64,000 nt of DNA from Pontivivens sp032464575 (GCA_032464575.1 JAWDKM010000005.1:124001-188000), one strand, 5' to 3'; numbered from the stretch's first letter, positions 16,286-25,242 are shown. Numbers and translations: made by a program. The notes: generated from the letters alone by a model not told the origin.

Positions 16286-18058
16286 TCACTCCTCCGGGAT
16301 CACCCGCAGGCGCAACTCGCGAAGCTGCTCGTTTGTCGGATCCGACGGGCCACCGAGCAGCAGGTCCTCGGCGCGCTGGTTCATCGGGAACATGATGACC
16401 TCGCGGATATTCGCCGTATTGGCCAGCAGCATCACGATCCGGTCGATGCCCGCGGCACAGCCCCCGTGCGGCGGCGCGCCGTACTTGAACGCGTTCAGCA
16501 TCCCGCCGAACCGCTTCTCCACCTCGGAGGCCGGGTAGCCCGCCAGCTCGAACGCCTTGTACATGATCTCCGGCTTGTGGTTCCGGATCGCGCCCGAGAT
16601 CAGCTCATAGCCGTTGCAGGCGAGGTCGTACTGGTAGCCGAGCACGTCGAGCGGGTCGCCCTCCAGCGCCTCCAACCCGCCCTGCGGCATGGAGAACGGG
16701 TTGTGCGAGAAGTCGATCCGGCCCTCGTCGTCCTTCTCGTACATCGGGAAGTCGACGATCCAGGCGAAGCGGAAGCTGTCGGTCTCGCTGAGGCCCAGCT
16801 CCTCCCCGATCACGTTGCGCGCGCGGCCCGCGACACCCTCGAAGGTCTCGGGCTTGCCGCCGAGGAAGAAGGCCGCGTCACCGACGCCGAGCCCGAGCTG
16901 CTGGCGGATCGCCTCGGTCCGCTCAGGCCCGATGTTCTTGGCCAGGGGCCCGGCGGCTTCCATCCCACCCTCGGCCTCACGCCAGAAGATATAGCCCATT
17001 CCCGGCAGCCCCTGCTCCTGCGCGAACTTGTTCATCCGGTCGCAGAACTTGCGGCTGCCGCCCGTCGGCGCCGGGATCGCGCGGATCTCCGTCCCTTCCT
17101 GCTCCAGCAACTTGGCGAAGATCGCGAAGCCCGAGCCGCGGAAGTGGTCGCTGACCACCTGCATCTCGATCGGGTTGCGCAGGTCCGGCTTGTCGGAGCC
17201 GTATTTCAGCATCGCCTCGGCATAGGGGATGCGCGGCCAGTCGGCATCGACCTTGCGGCCGCCGCCGAACTCCTCGAACAGGCCCTGCACCACCGGCTGG
17301 ATCGTGGCGAACACGTCCTCCTGCTCGACGAAGCTCATCTCCATGTCGAGCTGGTAGAAATCGGTGGGCGAGCGGTCCGCGCGCGGATCCTCGTCGCGGA
17401 AGCAGGGCGCGATCTGGAAATACTTGTCGAAGCCGCCCACCATGATGAGCTGCTTGAACTGCTGCGGCGCCTGGGGCAGCGCGTAAAACTTGCCCGGATG
17501 CAGGCGCGAGGGCACGAGGAAATCGCGTGCGCCCTCGGGGCTGGAGGCGGTGATGATCGGCGTCTGGAATTCGTTGAAGCCGATATCCCACATCCGCTGG
17601 CGGATCGACTTCACCACGTTGGAACGCAGGATCATGTTGTCGTGCAGGCTCTCGCGGCGCAGGTCGAGATAGCGGTACTTCAGCCGCGTCTCCTCCGGAT
17701 AGTCCTGATCGCCGAAGACGGGGAGCGGCAGCTCCTCCGCACGGCCCAGCACCTCCAGGTCGCGGACATAGACCTCGATCTCGCCGGTCGCGAGCTCCGG
17801 GTTCACCAGCGACGCGTCCCGCGCCTTCACCGTGCCGTCGATGCGGATCACCCATTCGGAGCGGACCTTTTCCAGCTCCGCGAAGACGGGGCTGTCGCTG
17901 TCGGCGAGCACCTGCGTGATGCCGTAATGGTCCCGCAGGTCGATGAAGAGCACGCCGCCATGGTCGCGCACGCGATGCACCCAGCCCGCGAGGCGGATAT
18001 TGTCACCGACATGCTCCGAACGGAGGTCGGCGCAGGTATGGGTGCGATAGGCGTGCAT
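16286..18058 (-). CDS. aspS: Aspartate--tRNA(Asp/Asn) ligase
   Basis: A 590-residue class II synthetase of the bacterial AspRS type. It has an N-terminal OB-fold anticodon-binding domain (from MHAYRTHTCADLR, with VRDHGGVLFIDLRD), a catalytic core with motif 2 around FRDEDPRADRSPTDFYQLD, a GAD insertion domain, and motif 3 GCAAGIDRIVMLL. The presence of gatC and gatA in the window suggests amidotransferase-dependent Asn-tRNA or Gln-tRNA formation, so a non-discriminating enzyme is possible. The ATG at 18058 with GGGAGAG upstream was preferred over the longer open frame to 18100. Confidence 0.98.
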   Translation of the reverse strand: MHAYRTHTCADLRSEHVGDNIRLAGWVHRVRDHGGVLFIDLRDHYGITQVLADSDSPVFAELEKVRSEWVIRIDGTVKARDASLVNPELATGEIEVYVRDLEVLGRAEELPLPVFGDQDYPEETRLKYRYLDLRRESLHDNMILRSNVVKSIRQRMWDIGFNEFQTPIITASSPEGARDFLVPSRLHPGKFYALPQAPQQFKQLIMVGGFDKYFQIAPCFRDEDPRADRSPTDFYQLDMEMSFVEQEDVFATIQPVVQGLFEEFGGGRKVDADWPRIPYAEAMLKYGSDKPDLRNPIEMQVVSDHFRGSGFAIFAKLLEQEGTEIRAIPAPTGGSRKFCDRMNKFAQEQGLPGMGYIFWREAEGGMEAAGPLAKNIGPERTEAIRQQLGLGVGDAAFFLGGKPETFEGVAGRARNVIGEELGLSETDSFRFAWIVDFPMYEKDDEGRIDFSHNPFSMPQGGLEALEGDPLDVLGYQYDLACNGYELISGAIRNHKPEIMYKAFELAGYPASEVEKRFGGMLNAFKYGAPPHGGCAAGIDRIVMLLANTANIREVIMFPMNQRAEDLLLGGPSDPTNEQLRELRLRVIPEE

Positions 18059-18138
18059 TGGGCTCTCCCGGACGGGGTGTTGCGGTCCGCGCCGATACAC
18101 CTTCTGCGCCGGGGGAAGTCAAGGGAGCCGCGCCGATC

Positions 18139-18366
18139 TCACCCCAGCCGTGGCCGCCAGTGGAAGAGCGCGACCGAGAGGGCACAAAGCACCAGTGCTG
18201 CGCCTGCCTCCGCGGCGCAAAGCTCGGCGACGCGCGCGGCCTGCGGATGGGCGAGCGCCAGCGGCAGCACGGGGAGGAGGCCGGAGGCGAGCGCGACGCC
18301 CGCAACATGGGCCGGTCCACGCCGCGGATGCCGCGGGATCGGGAGGACACGGGCAAAACGGGTCAT
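18139..18366 (-). CDS. Small two-helix membrane protein, hypothetical
   Basis: A 75-residue ORF with two hydrophobic segments (about residues 21-40 and 50-68) and a basic N-terminus, consistent with a small inner-membrane protein. I do not recognise the family. It has an AGGAG ribosome site 8 bases before the ATG. A palindrome identical in plan to the one before the nitroreductase-marR operon lies about 55-70 bases upstream, which argues that it is a real, regulated gene. It sits between tadA and aspS on the same strand. Confidence 0.55.
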   Translation of the reverse strand: MTRFARVLPIPRHPRRGPAHVAGVALASGLLPVLPLALAHPQAARVAELCAAEAGAALVLCALSVALFHWRPRLG

Positions 18367-18420
18367 CGGAGGGCTCCTGTGAGGATCGCTGCTGTCCCCA
18401 GCCTACACCGACCCGCCACA

Positions 18421-18440
18421 TAGTGCAATCTCGCACTTTA
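18421..18440 (-). promoter_or_regulatory. MarR-type operator candidate before the small membrane protein
   Basis: AGTGCAATCTCGCACT (18422-18437) is an inverted repeat overlapping the tadA stop codon. On the minus strand it is followed directly by TATGTG, a -10-like box. The half-site AGTGCAAT and the spacing match the perfect palindrome at 57359-57374 in front of the nitroreductase-marR operon, so the same regulator may act at both. Confidence 0.55.
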
Positions 18441-18887
18441 TCGTCTGCCCGCGAAGAACGACGTCAACAGCTCCGCCGCCGCCCGTTCGCCGATCCCGGC
18501 ATAGATCTCGGGAACATGGTGGCATTGCGGGTGGCTGAAGATCCGCGGCCCCTGCTCCACCCCGCCCGACTTCGGATCGGACGCGCCGTAGTAGAGCCGC
18601 CCGATCCGGGCGTTGGCGATGGCAGCGGCGCACATCGGACAGGGCTCGAGCGTCACGTGCAGGTCGCACCCGGTCAGCCGCTCGACGCCGAGTGCCGTGC
18701 ACGCGGCGCGGATCGCCAGCATCTCGGCATGGGCGGTTGGGTCGTTCAGCTCGCGCGTCCGGTTGCCCGCAGCCGCAACCACCTCGCCGCCGCGCGAGAC
18801 CACGGCGCCGACCGGCACCTCGCCGCGCCCGGCGGCGGCGCGCGCTTCCCCCAGCGCGAGATCCATCAGGGAGTTGAACGGGCTCAT
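18438..18887 (-). CDS. tadA: tRNA adenosine(34) deaminase TadA
   Basis: A 149-residue zinc deaminase converting A34 to inosine in tRNA-Arg(ACG). The catalytic motif HAE is at 53-55 and the zinc ligands are in PCPMC (82-86), with the TLE preceding it as in TadA. The ATG at 18887 has a GGGAGGGG ribosome site and gives the family length. It is divergent from the pseudouridine synthase gene at 19185, a neighbourhood common in Rhodobacterales. The stop codon lies inside the operator of the next gene. Confidence 0.97.
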   Translation of the reverse strand: MSPFNSLMDLALGEARAAAGRGEVPVGAVVSRGGEVVAAAGNRTRELNDPTAHAEMLAIRAACTALGVERLTGCDLHVTLEPCPMCAAAIANARIGRLYYGASDPKSGGVEQGPRIFSHPQCHHVPEIYAGIGERAAAELLTSFFAGRR

Positions 18888-19184
18888 CGCCCCTCCCTGC
18901 CCCGGCCCGAGGGCGGAAGGCAAGGGCTCCCGCCCCCTCACCCGCCTGACGGCAGCCTCGGCGTTGGGCCTAGCGCGCCTTCGGCGCGTTCATCAAGGCG
19001 CGGCTCCGGCACATCCATTACAGCGCGCTTCCCTCCAACATACAGCGCGGCCCGCTCGACCGATCTGGCTAGGAGGCGGCGCGCCCCGCTCTTTCGGCTT
19101 CGCCCAGGTATTCCCGCCGGAGGCGCACGCCGCCTGCCCGCGATCCCGCTTGCCGCCAGCGCGCGGCAGCGTTACCTCCGCGCC

Positions 19185-19991
19185 ATGACCGACACATCCA
19201 AAGACGGCGAGCGGATCGCCAAGCGGATCGCGCGCGCCGGCCGCGCCTCCCGCCGCGAGGCCGAGCGGCTGATCGAGGCGGGCCGCGTCCGCGTCAACGG
19301 CAAGTCCATCGACAGCCCCGCGCTCAACGTCACCGAACGCGACCGGGTCGAGGTGGATGGAGAGCTGCTGGCCGAGGCGGAAGCCGCGCGGCTCTGGCGC
19401 TACCACAAGCCGACGGGCCTCGTGACCACCGCGCGGGACGAGAAGGGACGGCCCACCGTTTTCGACCGCTTGCCCCCGGAGTTGCCGCGGGTGATGAGCG
19501 TCGGACGGCTCGACCTCAACTCCGAAGGGCTGCTGCTCCTCACCAACGACGGCGAGCTGAAGCGTCGGCTGGAGCTGCCCTCCACCGGCTGGACCCGCAA
19601 GTACCGCGTCCGCGCCAAGGGCAACCCGACCGAGGCCGATCTCGCGCCGCTGGAGCGCGGCATGACCATCGAGGGCGAGCGCTTCCGCCCGATGTCCGTC
19701 ACCCTCGACCGTCAGCAGGGCGCGAATTGCTGGCTCACCATCGGCCTGCGCGAGGGCAGGAACCGGGAGATTCGCCGCGCCCTTGCCGAGATCGGCCTCG
19801 ACGTGAACCGCCTGATCCGCGTCAGCTACGGCCCCTTCCAGCTCGGCGAACTCGCAACCGGCGCGGTCGAGGAGATCAAGCCCAAGATCCTGCGCGACCA
19901 GCTCGGCGTGAAGGCCGTTCCGCAAAAGGAGCAGCGGGCAAAGGCGAAGCCCGCCGCCGACCCCTCGAAGAGCCTGCGCCGCCGGCGCTAG
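19185..19991 (+). CDS. RluB/RsuA-type rRNA pseudouridine synthase
   Basis: A 268-residue protein with an N-terminal S4 RNA-binding domain (RIARAGRASRREAERLIEAG, about residues 12-32) and a catalytic domain of the RsuA/RluB/E/F branch. The catalytic Asp lies in the signature VGRLDLNSEGLLLLTNDG around residues 105-122, and GRNREIRR is the conserved downstream motif. It isomerises a uridine in 23S rRNA (RluB-like) or 16S rRNA (RsuA-like); the length and lysine/arginine-rich tail favour RluB. The open frame runs far upstream, but the ATG at 19185 begins the family-like sequence. Confidence 0.93.
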   Translation: MTDTSKDGERIAKRIARAGRASRREAERLIEAGRVRVNGKSIDSPALNVTERDRVEVDGELLAEAEAARLWRYHKPTGLVTTARDEKGRPTVFDRLPPELPRVMSVGRLDLNSEGLLLLTNDGELKRRLELPSTGWTRKYRVRAKGNPTEADLAPLERGMTIEGERFRPMSVTLDRQQGANCWLTIGLREGRNREIRRALAEIGLDVNRLIRVSYGPFQLGELATGAVEEIKPKILRDQLGVKAVPQKEQRAKAKPAADPSKSLRRRR

Positions 19992-20110
19992 AAGCCGGCC
20001 CGCTCCACGCTCCTTCGCAACCGCGCAAGAAACGGGGTGGAGCGGCACTGGCGAACATGCGGGCAAGATCACCCCTGCGCGTGCCGTGGCACCGGATGCC
20101 GAGGGTGCGA

Positions 20111-20144
20111 CCGCCTCCGGCGGGCGTATTGGGCGAGAGTGATG
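20111..20144. repeat. CCGCCTCCGGCGGG...GGCGAGAGTGATG repeat
   Basis: CGCCTCCGGCGGGCGTATT followed by GGGCGAGAGTGATG lies between the convergent pseudouridine synthase and yghU genes. Related copies occur at 19101 (reverse), 26469, 26518, 55731 and 62882. The CCTCCGG core is a short hairpin, and A/T-rich sequence follows. Confidence 0.6.
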
Positions 20145-20148
20145 CGGA

Positions 20149-20988
20149 TCAGTCGGGAATGTCGGAGGCCGCGTGGCGCTCGCGCACCTGATGGTCCTCC
20201 TCACCCCAGACGCGGTTCACCTTGCGGCCGCGCTTGACCGCGGGACGCCCGGCGAGGGCATTGGCCCAGCGCAGGACGTGCTCGTATTCGTGGACCGACA
20301 GGAATTCCGCCGCGTCATAGAGCTTGCCCATCACGAGGCCGCCATACCAGGGCCAGATCGCCATGTCGGCGATGGTGTAGTCGGGGCCCGCGATGAACTC
20401 CCGCTCGGCCAGCGCGCGGTTCAACACGTCGAGTTGGCGCTTCGTCTCCATCGCGAAGCGGTTGATCGGATATTCGTATTTCTCCGGCGCATAGGCGTAG
20501 AAATGGCCGAAACCGCCGCCGAGGTAAGGTGCGGAGCCCATCTGCCAGAAGAGCCAGTTGAACGTTTCCGTCCGCGCGGCGCCGGAGGCGGGCAGGAAGG
20601 CGCCGAACTTCTCCGCCAGATGCATCAGGATCGAGGCGGATTCGAAGACGCGCACCAGCTCGGCGCCGGACCGGTCGAGCAATGCAGGGATCTTCGAGTT
20701 CGGATTGATGTCGACGAAGCCGCTGCCGAACTGGTCGCTCTCGCCGATGTCGATGAGCCAGGCGTCGTATTCGGCGTCCGCGTGGCCCGCGGCCAGCAGC
20801 TCCTCGAACATCACCGTGACCTTCACCCCGTTCGGCGTGGCGAGCGAGTAGAGCTGGAAGGGATGCTCGCCGACCGGAAGCGCCTCGTCCCGGGTCGGAC
20901 CGGCGATGGGGCGGTTGATGTTGGCGAACTTGCCGCCGCTCTCCTGATCCCAGGTCCAGACCTTGGGCGGGGTGTAGGTGTCGGTCAT
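20149..20988 (-). CDS. yghU: Glutathione-dependent disulfide-bond oxidoreductase YghU
   Basis: A 279-residue glutathione transferase-like protein of the Nu class. The N-terminal extension PPKVWTWDQESGGKFANINRP is characteristic of YghU. A thioredoxin fold follows with PNGVKVTVMFEE and the glutathione-site motif NPNSKIPALLD, then the helical domain with DYTIADMAIWPWYGGL. E. coli YghU reduces organic disulfides with two bound glutathiones and acts in the cytoplasm. A GAGGAG site precedes the ATG at 20988. It converges on the pseudouridine synthase gene. Confidence 0.95.
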   Translation of the reverse strand: MTDTYTPPKVWTWDQESGGKFANINRPIAGPTRDEALPVGEHPFQLYSLATPNGVKVTVMFEELLAAGHADAEYDAWLIDIGESDQFGSGFVDINPNSKIPALLDRSGAELVRVFESASILMHLAEKFGAFLPASGAARTETFNWLFWQMGSAPYLGGGFGHFYAYAPEKYEYPINRFAMETKRQLDVLNRALAEREFIAGPDYTIADMAIWPWYGGLVMGKLYDAAEFLSVHEYEHVLRWANALAGRPAVKRGRKVNRVWGEEDHQVRERHAASDIPD

Positions 20989-21129
20989 GTGGTGCTCCTC
21001 TGCGGGTGTGGGCGGAGAGGTAGGCACGATTTCGCCGGGGCAAGAGGGGCGGTAGCGAAAAAGGGCGGCGCGGCGGTGCCGCCGGGCCGGGAGGTGCCGC
21101 GACGACATCCGCCGCGGCACGTCCGTAGA

Positions 21130-22425
21130 TCAGAGGTCGCCGTAGATCGGGAAGCGGTCGCAGAGGGCCTGGACCTTGGCGCGCACCGTCGCCTCGACCG
21201 CGCCGTTGTCCTCCTCGCCATTGTGGGCGAGCCCGTCGACGACCTCGCAGATCAACTCGCCGATCTCGCGGAACTCCTCTTCACCGAAGCCACGCGTGGT
21301 GCCCGCAGGCGTGCCGAGGCGGACGCCCGACGTCACCGTCGGCTTCTCCGGATCGAAGGGCACGCCGTTCTTGTTGCAGGTGATGTGGGCACGGCCCAGC
21401 GCCTTTTCCGTTGCGTTGCCCTTCACGCCCTTGGGCCGCAGATCGACGAGCATCACGTGACTGTCGGTGCCGCCGGTGACGATGTCGAGCCCGCCCTTCA
21501 TCAGCGTCTCGGCCAGCACCTGCGCGTTGCGGATCACTTGCGCCTGGTAGGTCTTGAACTCCGGCCGCAGCGCCTCGCCGAAGGCCACGGCCTTCGCCGC
21601 GATCACGTGCATCAGCGGGCCGCCCTGGATGCCGGGGAAGATGGCGGAGTTGAACTTCTTCGCCAGCGCCTCGTCGTTGGTGAGGATCATGCCGCCGCGC
21701 GGTCCGCGCAGCGTCTTGTGCGTCGTGGTCGTGGCCACATGCGCGTGCGGGAAGGGCGAGGGATAGTGACCCGCCGCGACCAGCCCCGCGAAGTGGGCCA
21801 TGTCCACGAGCAGGTAGGCGCCGACGCTGTCCGCGATCTCCCGCATCTTGGCGAAGTCGATGATGCGCGGGATGGCGGAGCCCCCTGCGATGATCATCTT
21901 CGGCTGGTGCTCTGTCGCGAGGCGCTGCACCTCGTCATAGTCCAGCAGGCTGTCCTGCTGGCGCACGCCGTACTGAACCGCATTGAACCACTTGCCCGAC
22001 TGGTTGGGCCGCGCGCCATGGGTGAGATGCCCGCCCGCGTCGAGGCTCATGCCGAGGATCGTGTCGCCGGGCTGCAGCAGCGCCTGGAACACGCCCTGGT
22101 TCGCCTGCGAGCCGGAGTTCGGCTGCACGTTCGCAAAGCCGCAGTCGAACAGCTCCTTCGCCCGCGCGATCGCCAGCTCCTCGGCCACATCGACCCACTG
22201 GCAACCCCCATAGTAGCGGCGGCCCGGATAGCCCTCCGCATACTTGTTGGTCATGACGGAGCCCTGCGCCTGCATCACCGCCTTGGAGACGATGTTCTCA
22301 GACGCGATCAGCTCGATCTCGTCGCGCTGGCGACCAAGCTCCCTGGTGATGGAGCCGAAGAGTTCGGGATCGCGGTCGGCGAGATCCTCGGTAAAGAAAC
22401 CTTCGTCGCGGACGGTCTTGAGCAT
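21130..22425 (-). CDS. glyA: Serine hydroxymethyltransferase
   Basis: A 431-residue PLP enzyme interconverting serine and glycine with tetrahydrofolate. Core motifs are IELIASENIVSKAV near the N-terminus, NKYAEGYPGRRYYGG, the PLP-lysine segment VATTTTHKTLRGPRGG (Lys near residue 240), and TNKNGVPF-like CNKNGVPFDPEKP with SGVRLGTPAGTTRG. The ATG at 22425 has a GGAGG site. It is monocistronic here. Functionally it links the glycine made by the sarcosine oxidase cluster at 49.6-54.9 kb to serine. Confidence 0.98.
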   Translation of the reverse strand: MLKTVRDEGFFTEDLADRDPELFGSITRELGRQRDEIELIASENIVSKAVMQAQGSVMTNKYAEGYPGRRYYGGCQWVDVAEELAIARAKELFDCGFANVQPNSGSQANQGVFQALLQPGDTILGMSLDAGGHLTHGARPNQSGKWFNAVQYGVRQQDSLLDYDEVQRLATEHQPKMIIAGGSAIPRIIDFAKMREIADSVGAYLLVDMAHFAGLVAAGHYPSPFPHAHVATTTTHKTLRGPRGGMILTNDEALAKKFNSAIFPGIQGGPLMHVIAAKAVAFGEALRPEFKTYQAQVIRNAQVLAETLMKGGLDIVTGGTDSHVMLVDLRPKGVKGNATEKALGRAHITCNKNGVPFDPEKPTVTSGVRLGTPAGTTRGFGEEEFREIGELICEVVDGLAHNGEEDNGAVEATVRAKVQALCDRFPIYGDL

Positions 22426-22767
22426 GGCGGGCCTCCTCTCGGGCACGGGCGCGGGTTCGGTTTGAACGTGTGATACAGGCTCCGGCGCCGACGTTGAACC
22501 GCGCGAACGCCGCAGGCTCCGGTATATGACGGATGGGTTACAGCGCGCGGGCGGACGTCGAAAGGCCCGATTCGACACCTTCCGTCCCGCCAGCGGCGAT
22601 TCCGTGTTTCCCATCCGCTCCACAGGTTCGCATGAGCCGCGAATGCGCGCATTCACGACCCCGCGCGACGGCGGAAAAAACCCGCTTGCGCCCCCCCGGC
22701 GATTCCCCTAGAAGCACCTCCACAGCGCGGCGGCGCCGACCGGAAACGGGATGCGACGCCAAGAGAT
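22426..22767. other. Gene-free stretch upstream of glyA and tRNA-Glu
   Basis: These 342 bases separate the divergent glyA and tRNA-Glu genes. I see a tRNA promoter on the plus strand (22685-22713) and no credible ORF. The glyA promoter should lie in the left part but no clear boxes could be fixed. Confidence 0.55.
22685..22713 (+). promoter_or_regulatory. Sigma-70-type promoter for tRNA-Glu
   Basis: CTTGCG (22685-22690) and CTAGAA (22708-22713) are separated by 17 bases, which places a start near 22720, about 48 bases before the mature tRNA. The same CTTGC(A/G) -35 occurs before tRNA-His. Confidence 0.5.
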
Positions 22768-22843
22768 GCGCCCTTCGTCTAGTGGTCTAGGACGCCGCCC
22801 TTTCACGGCGGAAACACGGGTTCGAGTCCCGTAGGGCGTACCA
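22768..22843 (+). tRNA. tRNA-Glu (anticodon TTC)
   Basis: A complete 76-nt cloverleaf including encoded CCA. The acceptor stem is GCGCCCT/AGGGCGT with a G1-U72 wobble. The anticodon arm CCGCC-CTTTCAC-GGCGG presents TTC, and the T arm is ACGGG-TTCGAGT-CCCGT. It reads GAA and GAG codons. It also supplies Glu-tRNA for tetrapyrrole synthesis in alphaproteobacteria only if a GtrA pathway is present, which cannot be seen here. Confidence 0.97.
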
Positions 22844-23109
22844 AGCTTTCCCAAACCAGAGTGTTTAGAGCGGCTTGTGCGGCATTCTTCAGCCGCCGGG
22901 CCGGTTTCGCTCGCGTGACATTCTCGCACTCGTCATCGCACGCGCGTGGATGCGTCACATCCAATTCACCAAATCTCTCTTTACAGCCCTTGTAAGTGCA
23001 CCCACGATATCTTGTGTGGGACGGGATCACGCCCCCAACCACATCGAGCAGCTCACTAGCCCTAGCGGGCCATCCCTGCCGGGGCGCACCAGAGAAAAGG
23101 AGCGCGGGC

Positions 23110-23613
23110 ATGGATACTCTCGAACAATATCTCACGGCCGAGGATGCAGACCCCATCGACATCGTGGAGACCTTGGCCTCCCACCGGGCCTGGGATTTCG
23201 ACCGGGTCGCCGACAACCAGATCGCCATGGCCATCGAAGGGTCCTGGCAGACCTATTCGCTCTCCCTCGCCTGGTCGCCCTATGACGAGACGCTGCGCCT
23301 CGTCTGCACGTTCGAGCTCGACCCGCCCAAGCGCAAGCGCGCGGCCCTGCTCGACTGCATCGACAAGGCCAATGACTGCATCTGGTCCGGTGCCTTCACC
23401 ACGTGGCCGGAGCAGAAGATGCTGGTCTTCCGCTACGGGCTGAACCTGGCCGGCGGGATCACGGCCTCGGGCACGCAGATCGACGACATGATCGCCGCCG
23501 CGGTGGATGCGTGCGAGCGCTTCTACCCCGCCTTCCAGCTTTGCGTGCGGGGCGACGCTTCGCCGCAGGAGGCTCTGGGCATCGCCATGTCGGAGGCGTA
23601 TGGTCGGGCGTAA
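23110..23613 (+). CDS. YbjN domain-containing protein
   Basis: A 167-residue soluble protein recognised as a YbjN-type (T3SS chaperone-like fold) protein of alphaproteobacteria. It has an alpha-beta pattern: helix PIDIVETLASHRAW, strands QIAMAIEG and YSLSLAWSPYDETLRLVCTFEL, then KRAALLDCIDKANDCIWSG and a strand EQKMLVFRYGLNLAGG. YbjN proteins are linked to stress or motility regulation in enterobacteria; the role here is unknown. The ATG at 23110 with AAGGAG upstream fits. It lies 27 bases ahead of proC and is probably cotranscribed. Confidence 0.9.
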   Translation: MDTLEQYLTAEDADPIDIVETLASHRAWDFDRVADNQIAMAIEGSWQTYSLSLAWSPYDETLRLVCTFELDPPKRKRAALLDCIDKANDCIWSGAFTTWPEQKMLVFRYGLNLAGGITASGTQIDDMIAAAVDACERFYPAFQLCVRGDASPQEALGIAMSEAYGRA

Positions 23614-23640
23614 CACCCCGCACCCCATGCCGGAGACAGA

Positions 23641-24462
23641 ATGACCCTCGACACGATCGACCGCCGCGGCCTGGTTCTGCTGGGCTGCGGCAAGATGGGA
23701 AGCGCCATGCTGGAAGGCTGGCTCGACAAGGGGATCCGGCCCGCCGCCGTCACGGTGATCGACCCCTATCCCTCCCGCCGGTTGGAGGATCTGGCCGCCG
23801 AAGGGCTGCGCCTCAACGCGGGCCTGCCGGACAATCCCGCGGTCTGTATCCTCGCCGTGAAGCCGCAGATGATGGGCGACGCCCTTCCCCAGGTCGGCGA
23901 TGCGGCGCGCGGCGACACCATCGTGCTGTCGATCGCGGCGGGCACCTCCATCGGCTATTTCGAGCGGATGCTGGGCGATCACGTTCGCATCGTGCGCGCC
24001 ATGCCCAACACGCCCGCCGCCGTGGGCCGGGGCATCACCGCAATCACCGGCAACGCGCGCGTGGACGGGGCCGCACTCGACCTTGCCGAGGAGCTGCTGC
24101 GCGCCGTGGGCCAGGTCGTCCGGGTCGAGGACGAAGCGCAGATGGACGCCATCACCGGCGTCTCGGGCTCCGGCCCCGCCTACGTCTTCCACCTCATCGA
24201 AACGCTGGCCGCCGCGGGCGAGGCCGAGGGCCTCGCGCCCGAGCTCGCGCTGCAACTCGCCAAGGCGACCGTCGCCGGGGCCGGGGCGCTTGCCGAGGCG
24301 GCGGAGGAAAGCCCCGCGCAGCTCCGCGAGAACGTGACGTCCCGGGGTGGCACCACCGCCGCGGCGCTCCAGATTCTCATGGACGAAGGCACCGGCCTGC
24401 CGCCCTTGATGCGGCGGGCCGTCAAGGCGGCCACAGACCGCTCCCGCGAACTCGGTGAATAG
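23641..24462 (+). CDS. proC: Pyrroline-5-carboxylate reductase
   Basis: A 273-residue NAD(P)H-dependent enzyme for the last step of proline synthesis. The nucleotide motif is LVLLGCGKMGSAML near residues 10-24. VRAMPNTPAAVGRG (about 119-132) and SGSGPAYVFHLIE (about 172-184) are signature stretches, and LRENVTSRGGTTAAAL closes the C-terminal dimer domain. It follows the YbjN gene and precedes the phasin, in an arrangement I recall from Rhodobacterales. Confidence 0.98.
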   Translation: MTLDTIDRRGLVLLGCGKMGSAMLEGWLDKGIRPAAVTVIDPYPSRRLEDLAAEGLRLNAGLPDNPAVCILAVKPQMMGDALPQVGDAARGDTIVLSIAAGTSIGYFERMLGDHVRIVRAMPNTPAAVGRGITAITGNARVDGAALDLAEELLRAVGQVVRVEDEAQMDAITGVSGSGPAYVFHLIETLAAAGEAEGLAPELALQLAKATVAGAGALAEAAEESPAQLRENVTSRGGTTAAALQILMDEGTGLPPLMRRAVKAATDRSRELGE

Positions 24463-24475
24463 GAGGAAGACCCCG

Positions 24476-24904
24476 ATGGCAGACAAAGGCTTCAACCCCT
24501 TCGATCCCGAAGCGATGACGAAGTGGATGCGCGACATGCCCTTCGCCGACATGATGCCGAAGGTCCCACAGATGGACCCGCAGGCCATGATGCAGATGCA
24601 GAGCCGCAACATGGAGGCGTTCCAGGCCGCCAACTCGGCCGCGGCGGAGGCCTACAAGGACCTCTTCGCCAAGCAGGTCGAGGTGTTCCAGACCATGCTG
24701 AAGGAAGCGCGCGAGCGCGCCGGCGGAAGCATGGACGCCGAAGGCCAGCAGAAGATGATGGCAGAGGCGATGGAACGCGCCATGGCCCACATGACCGAGC
24801 TGGCGCAGGAGGCGCAGGCCGCGAACTCCAAGGCGTGGGAGATCGTGTCGGCGCGCATGAAGGAAAGCCTCGCCGAGATCGAGAGCATGGCGAAGAAGAC
24901 GTGA
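24476..24904 (+). CDS. Phasin family protein
   Basis: A 142-residue helical, Met- and Gln-rich protein. The N-terminus FNPFDPEAMTKWM precedes long amphipathic helices (QMQSRNMEAFQAANSAAAEA, FAKQVEVFQTMLKEA) typical of the phasin_2 family, which coats polyhydroxyalkanoate granules or serves as a granule-associated regulator. No PHA genes are in the window. A perfect AGGAGG ribosome site precedes the ATG at 24476; an in-frame codon at 24455 is not needed. Its stop overlaps the next start as GTGA. Confidence 0.88.
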   Translation: MADKGFNPFDPEAMTKWMRDMPFADMMPKVPQMDPQAMMQMQSRNMEAFQAANSAAAEAYKDLFAKQVEVFQTMLKEARERAGGSMDAEGQQKMMAEAMERAMAHMTELAQEAQAANSKAWEIVSARMKESLAEIESMAKKT

Positions 24905-25242
24905 GCGACACGATCAGTTTCGACGACTTCCTGAAGGTGGACGTGCGGGTGGGGGAGATCCTGCGCGCCGAGCCTTTCCCGGAGGCCCGCAAGCCCGCCA
25001 TCAAGCTCTGGATCGACTTCGGCGACGAGATCGGGGAGCGGAAGAGCTCCGCCCAGATCACGGCGCATTACGACCCGGGCTCGCTGGTGGGCCGGCAGGT
25101 CATGGCGGTGGTGAACTTCCCGCCCCGCCAGATCGGACCCTTCATGTCGGAGGTGCTGGTCCTCGGCCTGCCCGACGAGAGCGGCGAGATCCGCCTCGTC
25201 GGCCCCGACGGCCCGGTCCCGCTCGGCGGGCGGATGCATTGA
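24901..25242 (+). CDS. CsaA-like tRNA-binding domain protein
   Basis: A 113-residue single OB-fold of the EMAP/tRNA-binding family. FLKVDVRVGEILRAEPFPEARKP is the characteristic start, and AVVNFPPRQIGPFMSEVLVLGL matches CsaA. Bacillus CsaA is a dimeric secretion-related chaperone, and the fold binds tRNA. I chose the GTG at 24901, which overlaps the phasin stop; an ATG start with the same frame is absent. The stop overlaps a TTG start of the next gene, so translation is coupled on both sides. Confidence 0.9.
   Translation: MSDTISFDDFLKVDVRVGEILRAEPFPEARKPAIKLWIDFGDEIGERKSSAQITAHYDPGSLVGRQVMAVVNFPPRQIGPFMSEVLVLGLPDESGEIRLVGPDGPVPLGGRMH

Noticed and set aside
16253..18382. A 709-codon plus-strand open frame opposite aspS
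   Set aside because: Antisense shadow of aspS; composition is that of a GC-rich mirror frame and it has no family motifs.
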